From the NCBI GenBank assembly GCA_029379385.1, contig CM055607.1:16244001-16308000 (forward strand): a DNA stretch of 64,000 nucleotides. Direction: 5' to 3'. Below the pieces are notes generated by a model. That model did not search any database. It worked only from the letters and a program-made list of their open reading frames with translations, and was not told the origin of the DNA. Position 1 is the stretch's first letter. Every line of letters starts with the position of its first letter. Source of the stretch: Quillaja saponaria. Its lineage: Eukaryota > Streptophyta > Magnoliopsida > Fabales > Quillajaceae. Made by a program: the position numbers and the translations under genes. Of the stretch, positions 22,917 to 35,836 are shown piece after piece.

Positions 22917-25900
22917 TGTCACATTCCTCACAGAGGCATAATTGGCCAAATGATTGGATAACCAGACTACTGTAACCCTGACTTCAAAGCCAAGTAACAA
23001 AAATTACTCTTTATCCAGTTACAGAATAAAAGTAACTTTAATAAAACGGAAGTTCACTGTGAAAGTTCATTTTCTGAAACCATTAACAATTTACTGAAAA
23101 TTTTGGTAGAAGTTTATTGCAATATGGAACATGCTTCAAAATACAAACATATATATTCATGATTTCATACAATAATAACACAAAGATAACAAGGAGCTTT
23201 GCTCCATCCACATCATAAACAAGACAAATACTAGACTCTTACATCATATGAAATTAGACACCCCGCAATTCTAATGTAATTGCAAACTTTCATTTTTGAC
23301 TTCAAGTCTGAAATCAATTCAGCTCCTTTTTTATGTGTAGTATATGTTTTGCCTAGAAAATTATATGTTGGGATCTGGGTTTTGATATATGTGATATGTT
23401 TACCATGTTGGCTACAATTTTATATCGTTTAGGGTATCCGGGAACTGAAACTAAAGATTGGTAGAATTGGGCTCCCTTCAGAAGTTAGAACGCATTGGTT
23501 TCTTGCATTATACTAACTAAATACCGGGCTGTGTTCCATTCATTTAACACAAGAGTGGGGTGAGTCCTATAGGACTCCGTGAGTGGAAAATCGTACCCAA
23601 AGGGTACTAGCATCACTTAACACAAGTATTTAACATATATAGTTAATTAACATCATGTAACATTGTTCATATCTTAACTCAAAATACATGTACACATTTA
23701 TAATTGTCATAAATTCACAGCTTGCATGATTCATAGGATCACAAATTAATCAGAGCAATTATAGTATACAAAGCAAACAAAGGGGCAACGAGTAACTCAA
23801 CCCCGCACAAAAGTATCACCCCCACCAGGCATTTACGCGCTCACACAATAGATTAATCTCCGTACATAATCCATCCCACAAGGACTGAGCACTCAAACTT
23901 TTAAAAATATTTATCAGAATCAGAATATCTCAGAATTTCAAATCAACATATCTTAGGTGCACCTGGATCTCAATTCCAGAAATAAAATCATTTCTCAGAA
24001 AAATTTCAATTTGTTGGCCCTTATTAACAATAAACAATTTCAAACAAGCTTGATTCAAATAACTCACTAAAGCATTGTACTTTCACATTTATTTAAGTAC
24101 ACTTAATAATCTAACTCCTAAAGGCAACAATTAACCACTCACCAATTTATAAATTTTGTTCATCACTTCCTCTTGCGCTCACGTATGACATTAGGCCCAT
24201 GGAAGGGTTTGCAACTGAAATTCATAATTGCCAAATAATACTTAGTTTATAAGCATTATTGTTATTATCTTTTAATCACTAAGCTTATATATATCAACTT
24301 ATATAGGTTTCTCCATGAAAATTATCTATCAAGCCATTATATGTCAAGTAGTATGAATTGTACTTTATGTGGTAAGGTTGATAATGAAGAGACATTTTAG
24401 ATGTCTTGATAATGCATAGGGTAGAAAGAGACTACTAGAAAAGATAGAAAAACACTAGTGAGTTAAAGATGTTAAAACTATCCAAACTTAGGATTTGGAC
24501 CAGTGTTCACTCTAATAGTTATATCTTTCCCTATAAAATTTACAAATCCAGTTTTGTGAAAATTTATTAACTACTAGACACATGTAGCTTTATAATGGTA
24601 TATCAATTGTAATTTTTGGATTTGTATATCAATACAGTTTATTGTTTGAAGTTACATCAAATTCCGCAAAACACAAAATTTCGACAACTTTGACCTTACC
24701 TTAATTAATTGAACATAACTTTCACTAAAAAAAAGGAAATCCAATTCTTTTTATTGGATTTATTAATATACAAGTATATATTTCCAGATAGATATCAAAT
24801 ACATTATTTGGATGTGTATATTAGTTCATTTAATTCTTTAAACTTTACTCTTTTTAGGCATTTCATAACTCTCTTGGATACATGTTTATTTTTACTTACA
24901 TACTTAATCAAATTTAATAAAATCAAGTTGAAACATTAGTTTTAGCAAGTTTTATAGCTTTTTTTATTTAGAAACTTTTCCTAAAATCAGCCTAAAACTC
25001 ACTTGATTCTTCACATAAACAAAAACAGAGCACTCGAAAAATTCCTGGTTGCCAACCTCATATTCCAATGTTTATAGAATTCTTACACTTGGAAATTAAA
25101 TTACGAAACTCCCCAATCTAGTGTTTCCAGATGTTTGGAACATCTTTTATTTATAGGTCCTAACTAATTCCATCCACAACCCCTAACGAAGTCTTTCGGA
25201 TTGATTGACATTCACTAAAAAAAATCTTGTATGACTTAGCTACAGTTTAATAGCTCTAATTAACAATCTGCTTAGAACCAAGTTAGGAAATTTTATATAC
25301 AACAGATCAAGATCCTAAGGTACACTTTCTCTTTTGAACTCTTAATTTAATTCAGTCCATAAAATATCTGAAATACCTTATCTATATGAACCATAAAATC
25401 TGACCCCTGCCTTCCCTTTCAAAACCACTTAACCAAAATTTATTTATTCTTTGCTCTTAACATTTCACGGAATATCCCAAAAATGTTTCATTTCCTATTA
25501 AACCTATTCCAAATATTAAATTCCAATCAAACTAACTACTTAGAATTTATTAAATTTTAAGGCGTACAAGTTCTAAATTAACATGCTTAGACCTTAAGCT
25601 TTCAATTCCAATAATTGTAAACATAATCTTTACTTTATATATTTCTTGATAGTAATCTTTGATTTACAATTTACGACTCCTCGAACTTCCCTATATTTAA
25701 TCATTCTTTGTTCTTGTTTAAGAACTTTTATTTAAATTCCAATAACAACTAATTACCAAGAATTATATTTACTAAATTTTACTCTTAAGATTATAACTGG
25801 TTTCATTTAAGCATTTTTACAAACATCTTACGAGCATGCTTTATTCTAGTTCATATATAGGTATATATATATATATATATATATATTCCTAATAATCCTA

Positions 25901-27335
25901 ATGCAACTAAGACCCTAGCCTAATGCCAAAGTAAACATAATTATAATAAATTTCTATAATATTATAATAATCCTAATTAACCCCAATTCCAAATTTATAA
26001 ATTCCCAAGGAATCATATGGATATATATATATAATTAAGAGTTAAATTGCCTCGTTGCAATTGTTTAGTTTGGCTTAAATTTTGAAATTTAAAATATAAT
26101 GGACCTTAACATTATGACAGAGATCCACATTCTTGTTGATTATCATGTACTATTTATATATATATTTTTGTATATTTAATAAAGGAAAATCTGTTAAGTT
26201 GTCTCACCTAAAAATTGTAAGGAAACAATTAGGCATGTCTTTTTAACTTTTTGCACATACTGTTCATCTTTTAGGCGATCTAATATGGAAATAATGGAAT
26301 GCATCTATTCTTTAAAGGTTTTGTTCCCTGGATTGATGTTTTTTTTTTTTTTATCCTTTATTCTAAAACTGTTATGATGTATGATTGTTTTACAAAAGAT
26401 ACTACTTCCTTGATCCTATTCAGCTTATCAAGGGTAATAATACGTCCACTGGCTTCTAAGTTTTTGCACCATCTTAAAGCTATGGATGAAATGAATTTTC
26501 TTTTCCATACTTTACTTTATATTTCTGAATTTCGCAATAAAAATATTTAAACCCATTACTAAGGACAATTCTAAAACAAGAAGACCATCTTACCAAGAGA
26601 GAGATAGACTCTGAAAGGAGGTTTAAGTGCTTGACTCTCATAAAGACAATAAAGGAGATAGAGCCCACCCAACGTTGAACCAATCTACTTGGAGGATTCT
26701 TATACCCTTGCTGCCTAACTCTCATGGCTGCACCCACAAGCAAACACAAAAAAATTCTTGGCTACTGCAGGTTGTTTGGTGGCTGTCACGGAAATTGAAA
26801 GTAAGAAAGACAACTAAAGTGGCAGCCTAACAAAGCAAGGATGGATGAAGAGAAAAACAGGGCACGACTGGCTACTTCCCAACCAACTTCAGGACACTAC
26901 TCCACTGTTGTCACGCTCCAAGAAGAATAACTAGCACCATTTTAAAGAAGGTGAAATTAGGTTGCTGCAAGGAGGTGAATTCAAGATCCAGCAGAAGAGG
27001 AAAAACAGGGGAGGGAAAGTAGAAGACTCGGCCAAGAATTTTCCAGAGAAAGAAGGGCGGTGGCTATGCTAAAAAGGAAATGAAAGTAAAGTAAAAAAAA
27101 AAAATTTACAAAAAAAAGTTACTTTAAGGTCGAAGTATAACTAATTTATGGAGAAGATTGAATATATATATATATATATATAATACCCATTAGTTATTAC
27201 TTTTTCAATTTATTTAGTTGACATATATAATTCACTCACTAAATTTTATACAAGATAAAAAATATATATATAATTTTATAACTAACATTTACACATTATA
27301 CCTAAAACTTGACTTCACAATATTGAGTTATAACA
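22917..27335 (-). mobile_element. Solo LTR of a gypsy-type element, minus strand
   Basis: Read on the minus strand it starts TGTTATAACTCAATATTG (27335 downward) and ends GAGGAATGTGACA (at 22917). It matches the two LTRs at 47506-50375 and 52549-55445 through long ordered blocks, including the palindrome GTACCCAAAGGGTAC (23593-23607). At about 4.4 kb it is longer than either, and it keeps blocks that each of the others has lost. No primer-binding site lies next to its 3' end and no polypurine tract next to its 5' end. That favours a solo LTR left by recombination. The flanking 5-mers (AAATC, ATACC) do not match. Confidence 0.65.
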
Positions 27336-28340
27336 ATACCAAAAAATTATTTTGATGATTAAACTGATCAAAATCATAAAAACTTAAAGAACTGATTAAA
27401 ACAGGTGCCAGATTGATTGAACTGTTTTGGATAATCTACATGTTAAAAATTTTAAAATTCTTAACTCAATTTAATACATTATCATAATTTTACATTTTTA
27501 ATCCAATTTTTTCCATTAAAACCTATTATGTTGAGAGAATTTAACCTATATTTTAATATTTTCAATACTTATAATTTTTTTTATTCATTAACAATATTAT
27601 TGCTTCTAATAATATATATTTTTATTTTAAACTTAGATCCTAATTTTTTCAATATTAGTGTTTTTTTTATTAATAATTTTTTTTTATTATTTGTTTTAAA
27701 CCTAGAATTTCCATCACTTATGAAAAAAAAAACACATACTTTTCAATTTTACAATAATTTACATCATATTAAAGAAATTAAATAATTTTTTTTGTATATA
27801 GAATGGTTTGTCTTAATCTTTAAAAGTCTTAACAAATATTAAAATTTTAATGGACGAAATTGAATTAAGAAAAGAAAACAAAATGGGTTGGAGTTTCATA
27901 ACTTTTCGGCACAAATAGTAATTAAGAAAAAGAAGAAAATTTAATTTTGTAAAAATAGAATAATTTTTTTCTTTACATTGTGAAGAGAAAGAGAAGAGCA
28001 AGTGTGAGTAAATTTAGAGTGATTTTCTGATTTGATGGGATGTGAAAGTTGGTGGATTATAAAACTAAGTTAATAATATTAATAAACACGAATCAATTTT
28101 TTTTATATATTTTAAAGTATAAAAGTTATATAAAATTTTCATTTTTCGTGCATAGCATATCAATTCAAATGGCACTGACATTTGCCTTAATTAATTAACG
28201 TATAGATACTTGAAGTTTCTTGGTACACATATCATAAGCTTCATTACTCCTATCATATATATGTCCCCTCCACCTGGAAAATTCATTAATGTGAGACATA
28301 GCTCTGTTCTTTTGCGAAAAATGAAGTCAGACATTTGTTG
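27336..28340. other. AT-rich intergenic DNA
   Basis: Very AT-rich sequence with long T and A runs (27580-27800). The open frames in it are low-complexity and unlike known proteins. Nothing else could be supported. Confidence 0.5.
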
Positions 28341-28343
28341 GCT

Positions 28344-28535
28344 TCAATTGCTTGTAAGAATGTTAACACTATATCTCAAATAGACATAGTAATCTTTCCA
28401 AGTTTGGCGTGGTAACTCATGGCCATGCCAAAAAGTCTTTTTCTCTACCACCATTACACTTCCACAAGTTGTAGCTTGCATTATAAAAGAAGCAAATATG
28501 AAGATTGTGAGAGACCCCAAAATATGTTTCCTCAT
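28344..28535 (-). CDS. Possible small secreted peptide, 63 residues
   Basis: A short open frame begins MRKHILGSLTIFIFASFIMQ, a basic start followed by a hydrophobic core, then ATTCGSV, which resembles a signal-peptide cleavage region. The remaining 35 or so residues are polar and aromatic, with one WHGHELPRQTWKDYYVY stretch. No family is recognised. It sits alone between AT-rich DNA and plastid-derived DNA. Unlike the other short open frames nearby it is not low-complexity. It could equally be a chance frame or the last exon of something decayed. Confidence 0.25.
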   Translation of the reverse strand: MRKHILGSLTIFIFASFIMQATTCGSVMVVEKKTFWHGHELPRQTWKDYYVYLRYSVNILTSN

Positions 28536-28766
28536 TATTTGGGGTCAGTACACAAAGATTTAAGGTCATTTCTTCAATTAGCTCTCCATTTCTAAGTTCG
28601 TAGCTTTTGCAATAGCTTTATCGATGTTATCTTCCAAATAAAAGGTATGTTCGGGAAGACTAATTAGGCTTTAAGTTGATAGAAATTATTAAATAGTACT
28701 CTCGCCTAATTCCGATCCAGAGTATGCTCCTATCCACCGATTAAATAAATGACTATGGGAATGAAA

Positions 28767-28985
28767 TTGTTCAATTTCTCATGGAGTCAAATTATCTTCA
28801 GTACGAGTCAAGGGAATGGCACCCTACCCTCTAATTTCCATATAAAGGACACAACGAGTATAAATATCCTCTTTAACTTCTATTCTAATAGACTGAATGT
28901 CTTTCATCAAGAATCAAAGAAAAATGTGATGATTTTTTCCAAGAAATCCCCAAGTCTTAACTATTCGCTATTCTTCATTATGGGG
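28767..28985 (-). pseudogene. ycf4: ycf4 fragment (plastid-derived)
   Basis: Minus-strand translation gives FLMKDIQSIRIEVKEDIY, then MEIRG-stop-GAIPLTRTEDNLTP and EIEQ. This is the C-terminal part of Ycf4, the photosystem I assembly factor. Two in-frame stops replace Gln/Arg-type codons, and similarity ends at EIEQ, just short of the normal C-terminus. The upstream part is absent. Confidence 0.8.
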
Positions 28986-28989
28986 TGGA

Positions 28990-29640
28990 AATAAATGTGT
29001 AGAAGAAAGAGTATTTTGATAAAATTTTTATTTTTTTTTTCAAAATCAAACGAGCAATTTGGTGGAGAAAATAAAGGATTTCTAACCATCTTCTTATCCA
29101 AGAATGAACATAAAACAATTAGATGGAAAGAGAGAGCCCTATTCATTAAAAAATCCAATCCAATTCGTGCAAACTCTTTCCTAATGAACGAAGAGATCTT
29201 GGCGAAGTTGACACATATGAAATTGAGCACAATTTTGCAAAAATTAGCCGTGCTTGTTTCTCAATAAGAGATGGGAAACATGCTTTAATTAGTATTTTTT
29301 CACGAAAAGCAAACATGAGATAATAAATCCAATTTTTCACTAAGATTTTGAATAGCTGACTAGAATTCAAGTTGATTATGTTTTGCCCCTTTCTGGAAGA
29401 AAGACGATCAAACAATTCCAAATCATGGTCCTTGTGAATCGGACCATCCATATAATATACAAAAAGAAACTTAAGATATTTGATATCTTTCTCTTTGAAT
29501 GAGATCTCAGAGATAAACAATTTAAATAACGGAAGATCTAATATTTTAAAATTGTATCTAGAATGACTGGAAAAAGTAGAAACAAGACCATATATAATAT
29601 GATCATTATAAACAAATCCAAAATCTTTATATACAAAACC
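28990..29640 (-). pseudogene. ycf2: ycf2 fragment (plastid-derived)
   Basis: The minus strand encodes [20 protein letters not shown], then [34 protein letters not shown] and [18 protein letters not shown]. This is a clear match to an internal part of the large plastid Ycf2 protein. The frame stays open from 29646 to 29146, but an internal segment after FREKI is missing and the frame then shifts. QNCAQFHM similarity continues downstream and fades by about 29000. The long open frame is a remnant, not a new nuclear gene. Confidence 0.85.
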
Positions 29641-29669
29641 AATCATTAGTTCTCAACCATGGGAAAGTT

Positions 29670-30240
29670 ATGAATTCCATTAAGTTTCCCTTACTTCATC
29701 GAACAACCTAAAATTTAGTTATTTCAACTATATCAAATGATCTTTCAAATTGGTTAAGACTCTCCAGTTTATGGCCCCTTCTCTATGGTACCAGTTGTTA
29801 CTTCATTGAATTTGCTTCATTAATAGGCTCATGATTCGACTTTGATTGTTATAGGCTCGTACCACGATCTAGCCCTAGACATACAGACCTAATTTTAACA
29901 ATAGGCACAATAACAATGAAAATGGCCCCTTCCTTAGTAGATTGTATGAGCAAATGCCTGAACCAAAATATGCTATTGCTATGGGAGCATGTACAACTGC
30001 AGGGGAGATGTTCAGTACCGATTTTTATAGTACTGTTCGAGGGTGGATAAGCTAATTCCTGTAGATGTCTATTTGCCGCTATGTCTGCCTAAACCCAAAG
30101 CCGTTATAGATACTATAACAAAACTTCGTAAAAAAATATCCTTAGAAATCTATGAAGATCAAATTAGGTCTCAACAGGAAAATCAGTGCTATGATTTTGA
30201 AGGTAGTTTGTTTAGCAATTGAAAACTGAATTTATAGATT
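29670..30240 (+). pseudogene. ndhK: ndhK fragment (plastid-derived)
   Basis: The frame begins at the native start MNSIKFPLLHRTT, followed at once by a stop, then [30 protein letters not shown] and TMKMAPSLV. After a frameshift it continues [20 protein letters not shown] and [16 protein letters not shown]. NdhK is an Fe-S subunit of the plastid NDH complex. At least two stops and two shifts are present and the C-terminus is lost. The first Cys pair of the cluster site is reduced to Cys-Tyr. Confidence 0.9.
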
Positions 30241-30245
30241 GAGAA

Positions 30246-30850
30246 GATACAACAAGCACTTAATGAAAATCCACCGAAAAAACAATTATTTTATATATCA
30301 GTTCAAAAGTTATTGAAATTTTCGTAATTTTCTATTTTAACTGAATTGGGAGTAATTTTGCATATTAACTTATTTTATTTCTACTATCTTTTATTTAGAT
30401 AGAATTATAAACCTGAAAAAAGAAATTTTTGAAAAGGACAAGTAAAGAATAAGAACTCAGATGCTATACCTAACAGCCACCAACCACTATATGTGACAAG
30501 TTTTTTTTTTTTTTTTTTTCTTTTTCCCTTTGTTGAACAAAACTAAATGTAGAGGTTATATTGAATATATAGAGAGGACAACAAAAAAATAAGAAATATA
30601 TTTGATATAGAGAAGGAAACAATCTCAAAACCCCCTAACAAAAGTTACTAAGACAAATCCTAATAGGTTAGCCTATTGATAAAAAAATGTGTTTTTTTAC
30701 TTTATTGATTTTCTAGGCTCTCATTTTCTTTTTCTTTTACTTTTTTGGGAGGAGGGACATGGGAAATAAAATTCTCATAAATTTCCTACTCAGTGTGAAT
30801 GGCCTGCCTTTAACTATACTAAAGGCCTTATTAGTCGAGGTGAATGTTGT
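30246..30850. other. Intergenic DNA with poly-T run
   Basis: No coding similarity was seen. It holds a T run (about 30501-30519) and T/C-rich sequence near 30730. It may be decayed transposon sequence. Confidence 0.4.
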
Positions 30851-31610
30851 TAGTTAGATTATAACTTGAGTCCCACATCATTGAGCCATAAACTTTTAAG
30901 GCATTTAAATATTGAAAGTTTATTGGACTACTAAATATTTTGTTGATGAGTTCAAATTATAATCTGTATATCTTTATATTCTAAGACTTGGACTTGGGCT
31001 TTGGGTCAATAGTATAAATACAACACGCATCAAATCCTTTGTGAATTTTGTTTTTTCTTGTTTACTATATTTTTTCTAAATAATTTTAAAGAGATATTGA
31101 GATATTAGATTGCTTTGTTGGAACCAATTTCATCCCCTGGAAAGACAAATTTGAGCTCTTACTTACTTTCTTGAAGATTTACTATGTTCTGGATTCAAGT
31201 ATGTTACCAATTTCAGAGCCAAGCCTAAACGATTCTAAATAGATCAAGGCACAAAGGAAGAAATGCAAAGAAGATGAACTGGTATGTCAGAGGACATATT
31301 CTTAATACACTAACTGATCCATTGTATGATCCTTATTCAAATTTGAAGACATCTATTAAAATATGGACTGCCATGGAGACCAAGTACAAGAATGAAAAAT
31401 GAGGTACCCATAAATCTCGGGAACAATATTTTGAATTTAAGATGAATTATAATTCCTATTAAGGCTCAAGTGCATGAATTGCAAGTTTTGGTATCCAAAT
31501 TAAGAGATCTTGATGTCAAAATCCTTGATACACTTCAAATTAAGGCTATTCTCTTAAAAATTCCACCTTCTTGGAATGATCATGATTATGTCAATTTTTT
31601 CCTCCTTCAT
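30851..31610 (+). mobile_element. Copia 5' end remnant: LTR-like leader and gag
   Basis: TTGAGTCCCACATCATTGAG (from about 30868) and GGGTCAATAGTATAAATACA (from about 31004) resemble the start and TATA region of a plant copia LTR. Gag similarity follows from about 31115: FIPWKDKFELLLTFLKIYYV, then CRGHILNTL-like and YEFKM-like pieces broken by stops, then QVHELQVLVSKLRDLDVKI and KIPPSWNDHDY up to 31590. Protease, pol and the 3' end are absent. The next sequence is LINE-derived, on the opposite strand. Confidence 0.65.
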
Positions 31611-31639
31611 TACTTCTGAAACTTCCTTTACCAATTTCT

Positions 31640-32600
31640 CTATCCTCAACATCTAGCACAACAAATCTTGACCCATATGTAGTGCCTGTTGACTATCCTG
31701 GTATACTATTAGTTTGCTTTTCCCATTGTGTTTGCTATTCTCCGGCATTGTGAATGCCTTTGTTAACCATCCAAGACCCAAACTCCCCAATCTCTTCATG
31801 TGTGGGATTTTCCTTCTATACCATCGAAATTTAAGTTATTTTTCGCTCAGTAAAATTCTTTGCTTGAATCAGAGGACTAGCTCCTTCCATGTGCCCCTGA
31901 CGACCACATTGGTAGTAAATTAATTGGAATCCCTTCGTACTTAACCCTGTTACCAATTGTTCAAATCAATTTCTACATATAAGCATGCAAAGCGACCCCT
32001 TTTTTGTGATTTTTATATGATTGCTCGACTTATGGTGTTACTAATGGTCATTAAAATATACTCATCATAATATTCCGTAAGTAAACCAGGTAACCTAACA
32101 AATTACAGTGGAATAAATCACATTCAACTCATATTTCGAATTTGGTCTCCACTTTCGCACGGTCAAATAATGGTCAAGAACCATCCACGGGCCCTCTACC
32201 ACCCCTATGCTTATAGTCCCTAAATTCAAAAAACCTGGCGAGAAAACATCCAGCACCTAAGTCAACAAGCTTATAATCACCATAAGGATTCCACATTCTT
32301 TTTGTCATGTCCAAAATCATACCATATCCTATAGATCGCCTCTATGAGCTTAATGATTAAGCAATCCTACCATTATTTGCATAACATGAATCTCGCTCTC
32401 TCCGAAATCCTGACAACTGGCCAGCCTTCCCTCTGTTCCCACATGGGGCATATCCCTTTCCCACAAAAGATTGTCAAAAGCTACAAACCTTCGATTCACA
32501 TGTTCCCTTTTTTCAATGTCCAGCATCAACTTATTCATGAAAAGTTGGCGTTCTTCCATACTCATCAAGCTCCTCAGATTCTTTTGTAATTCGTACTGTG
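31640..32600 (-). mobile_element. LINE ORF1 relic (DUF4283 and CCHC knuckle)
   Basis: Minus-strand translation gives GCFLARFFEFRDYKH in one frame and EGPWMVLDHYLTVRKWRPN in the next (about 32140-32260). This pair is diagnostic of the DUF4283 domain of plant L1-type LINE ORF1. Further on comes STKGFQLIYYQCGRQGHMEG (about 31870-31935), the zinc knuckle with one Cys replaced. The upstream open stretch 32350-32568 may be its N-terminal part. No endonuclease or reverse transcriptase was seen, so the element is a 5' fragment. Confidence 0.65.
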
Positions 32601-32937
32601 TTGTCCTTAATTTAGCAACTCCACATCCTCCTCTAAGGCACTGGTTTATGACTTGATTTTCTTTTTATGGCAGATCAAGTTATCTTTTTCTTCCTATGAT
32701 CGTTTAGGTCCGCTACCGTTATTAGCTTCTATTTTCAAAATGTTAGTTCTTGATATTGATGCTTGACATTTTTATGTGGATAAATAAGAGCATAGATAAA
32801 TCAAAAATTCCGAACTAGATTAGTTGTGTTAATATATTAAGTACACAAATAGTTGCCTTATACCTTGACTTGGCATATGAATAAAATAAAGTGACATGAA
32901 ATCCCATAATGGATTTAACATCGAAGTCATCTACATG

Positions 32938-33440
32938 TTGATGGCAACTTGAATAATGGCATACCGAGAACTTGTGTTCTAAATTTAAATGGCCAGATGA
33001 TTGTGAATAACCCTCAAACTATCAATTCAAACTAATATAGAGTAGTAGTAGTGAGTGCATAGATATAAAAACAAACTAAAAATTCCTAGAGAGAAAGTTA
33101 AAGGAAACTAAAAACAAGCAAAAAATAATGATTTATTGATTTGTTCAAAAATCTTTAATAATATGCTAAGTTGCAGTTTTTTAAGTCTTAGTAGTTTCCA
33201 AAATAGTTAATTCAAATTTCAAACTCTTCAAATGTCATAACAACAAGCATTGCTTAATAATCGTTATTAATATTAATTAACTGCTCCCAATGCAGACTTT
33301 TCATGTCATATTATGTCAAAATATTTCACATATAATGATTCTTCACTCAAAGCCATTTTTTGGTTCTGGCATAAGACATATTCAAGCCGTAGCATACTTG
33401 ATCGAATATATTGTAAATTTAAGGTGTCAATAATGACCTA
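32938..33440. repeat. Dispersed repeat copy 1 (partner at 57151)
   Basis: Ordered matches in the same orientation with 57151-57690: GGCAACTT, GAATAACCCTCAAACT, AAAATAATGATTT, AGTTAATTCAAATTT, AAAGCCATTTT, and GAATA..TTGTAAATTT followed by AGGT. Divergence is moderate with small indels. No protein similarity was seen. Confidence 0.55.
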
Positions 33441-35836
33441 CATATTGTCGTAGGTTGAATGAAGTAGGGTAATATGGTAATATCCCAAATTTACCTGCTC
33501 CCTTATCTCTCTAGCATATTTTTTGGGATCCGAAAAGTTTTGAATTATTACTCTTCTTGAGTAGCCAACAAACATGGCATTTCAAAACAAATTGTATCAT
33601 TACTCTCAATGGATGAAAAAACAACTCTGACACTGCCTCTTGACATTACTTTTCTTTAATGAACATTCTTTGTATCTAGCAAAATTTTGCCTTCTCCCAG
33701 CTAAAGAAAAATCTAGAGGAAGACAATCTCTTACTTTTTTTCTTTTTTCACCAGAAAACTTGTGAATTTCTCTCTTTCTTTTCCTCTATAACTCGAAAAC
33801 GAAGAAGTCTTTTTAGTTTAGTTAGGTAAACTAGAGAGCTTGAATAGTTTATTAATTTAAAATTACTCTATTTAAAAATGTATGTTTTGAAAAAAAATAT
33901 GTATAATAGAAGCTAGAAAGCAATAAGTAAAATAAAATAAAGATACTAGCTTCTTTTTATAGTGGTAATCCACTGCTCAAAGCCACACTTGAAAATTTCA
34001 TTAACCACTAATATTTCTAATTTAAGGAATCAACAATCATTTGGTCAATTATGAGGAGACCAATACTCTTTGGTCAGTTATAGAAAGACCATTGTCATCT
34101 TATTAGTTTCAAGGAGATCATTACCCTCTAGTCAATTACAAGGAGACTAGCCATCGGTTCAGTTTCAGAGAGAACACTGCTATGATTAGTTATAAAGAGA
34201 TCAATACCCTTACATACAAGTTAAATAACTTGTCCTTTTCTCACAGGGAAGCATTACAATCAGTACATATTTATACTCAATCTCAAAGTCTTTCTTTGCT
34301 TTGTATGAACTTACACTGGATTAAAGATATGAAAGTTTGACTTTTTGTAGATAATAGCAGTGATGATCTGAAGATTAATGCTTAGAGAGGATCTTGATAA
34401 TTTTTTTATTTAGATTCCTTTCTCTTGAAGTGACTTCTCACTCTTTCGCCTACTTCATCTCTCTGTCGTAATTTTGCAGAATTCTTCACTTGATAGTGTT
34501 TTTTTTTTTTTAATGAAAATAATTGTTATTCTAAGAATTTTCTCGTTTGATAAGTATACCTTAGAATAAATCTATTAGGCATAGTCTATGCAGTAGCTTC
34601 AGAATAGGTTTTTTATCATTTGAGTGCAAGTTTGGACTATTTAGGGTCAGTTTTTTACTTGAAATAGACATAATGTCATACTTGACTTAACTTTTGACAT
34701 AGGAGGTTGCACAGAGATAAGTTACAGTAGATGGATTAAAATGAATTTAATGTAACAAAGAGTGATTTCTATTGAGATGAATTATGGATCGGTCAGATCT
34801 CTTTGAGCATCAAATGTGAATATCAAATACCTCTAATTTTTTTATTCCTTTTGGTAGATGGTCGTTTAACCAAAAAAGTGAGTATCACTTAAGACAGTAC
34901 TTGATAATTCAATCAATTTAATGTACTTACTTGCTTTCATCTCATTTATTATGCTTTAGTAAATAAATGTTTAACAAAATGGTGCGCTTAATCCCCTCAG
35001 TCTCCAGCTACTTTTCAGTTCTTGGGCTATCAGCAAATCTTTCATTTCAGTTGATATAGCAAAAATTTGTTTCACTTTTATAGAAAAGTCAGCAATTCAA
35101 TGTTTTGCTTGATTTTAGCAGTTGATTCGTATAGATAGTGATTTCAACGGCTTGAGCTATTGATATATCTTATTTGATGATAACTTCATGATCGAACATG
35201 TTTCAGCGATTTGATTAACATAAGATAATCCTACTGAATGACTGATACTAGCGTTTCTGCACCTAACATTTCAATGGATGCTTATAATTAATGAAATGGT
35301 GTGTTCCATTCTATTAACTTGTTTCCACATGTGTCAAGGAATATGACTTGCGTAAACTATGTATTTTAGCTTTAGTTCTTTGAGTTTTCTTTTTTTGATA
35401 AGTATACTAAAGGATGAACTTGGAAACTGTGCGTTTAATTCAGTAATCATCTTTCAACACTGTGACTCTTCATTTTTCATATGTTGATCTGGGGAAGTAG
35501 AGACTTTGAATGCTAATCCTCAGTTCTTACGCTTGTGAATTAGTTGTAGAAGATCTTGTAATCTGGTAGAAGGTTCAGACAACTATAATTAATTCTCTTA
35601 GTGTTTGTCATGATTAGGTACATGTAATTAAGATATATATATATACATTAGTTTCTCAATAATGAATTTAACAATGATTACAAGAGAGTTAATTGATTGA
35701 TCTGTTCAAAAAATAAGTTTAACTATTTGATTTTATGAACAAAGAAAAGATTATTTTGTAAGCAGTAAACTCAAGCATGTGGTGACTCAACATTTCCCTT
35801 CCTCTTCAAAGGGTATAAAGGCAAACTAAATATTAA
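33441..35836. other. Intergenic DNA with short tandem traces
   Basis: No gene was recognised. It includes a degenerate array at about 34030-34215 and two phrases (near 34965 and 35287) resembling those in the 5.2-5.6 kb cluster, which hints at related old repeats. Confidence 0.35.
34030..34215. repeat. Degenerate ~40-bp tandem array
   Basis: Five or so units of the type TTGGTCAGTTATAAAGAGACCAATACCC follow one another. The GGAGA/AAGAGA-CCAAT core is recognisable in each. Confidence 0.5.

Larger units (their letters stand above)
28767..30245. other. Nuclear plastid DNA insertion (composite NUPT)
   Basis: Three plastid gene fragments lie side by side: ycf4 C-terminal part (minus strand, 28767-28985), ycf2 part (minus strand, 28990-29640) and ndhK (plus strand, 29670-30240). 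These genes lie far apart in a normal plastid genome (ndhK and ycf4 at separate places in the large single-copy region, ycf2 in the inverted repeat). The block is therefore joined from separate pieces, or was rearranged after insertion. All carry stops or shifts, as expected for decayed nuclear copies. Confidence 0.85.

Noticed and set aside
22912..27340. Target-site duplication of the solo LTR
   Set aside because: Flanking 5-mers AAATC and ATACC do not match; the duplication may be decayed or the limits slightly off.
29146..29646. Longest open frame of the window (166 residues) as a new gene
   Set aside because: It is a plastid ycf2 fragment; the C-terminal part after FREKI is read across a deletion and shift.
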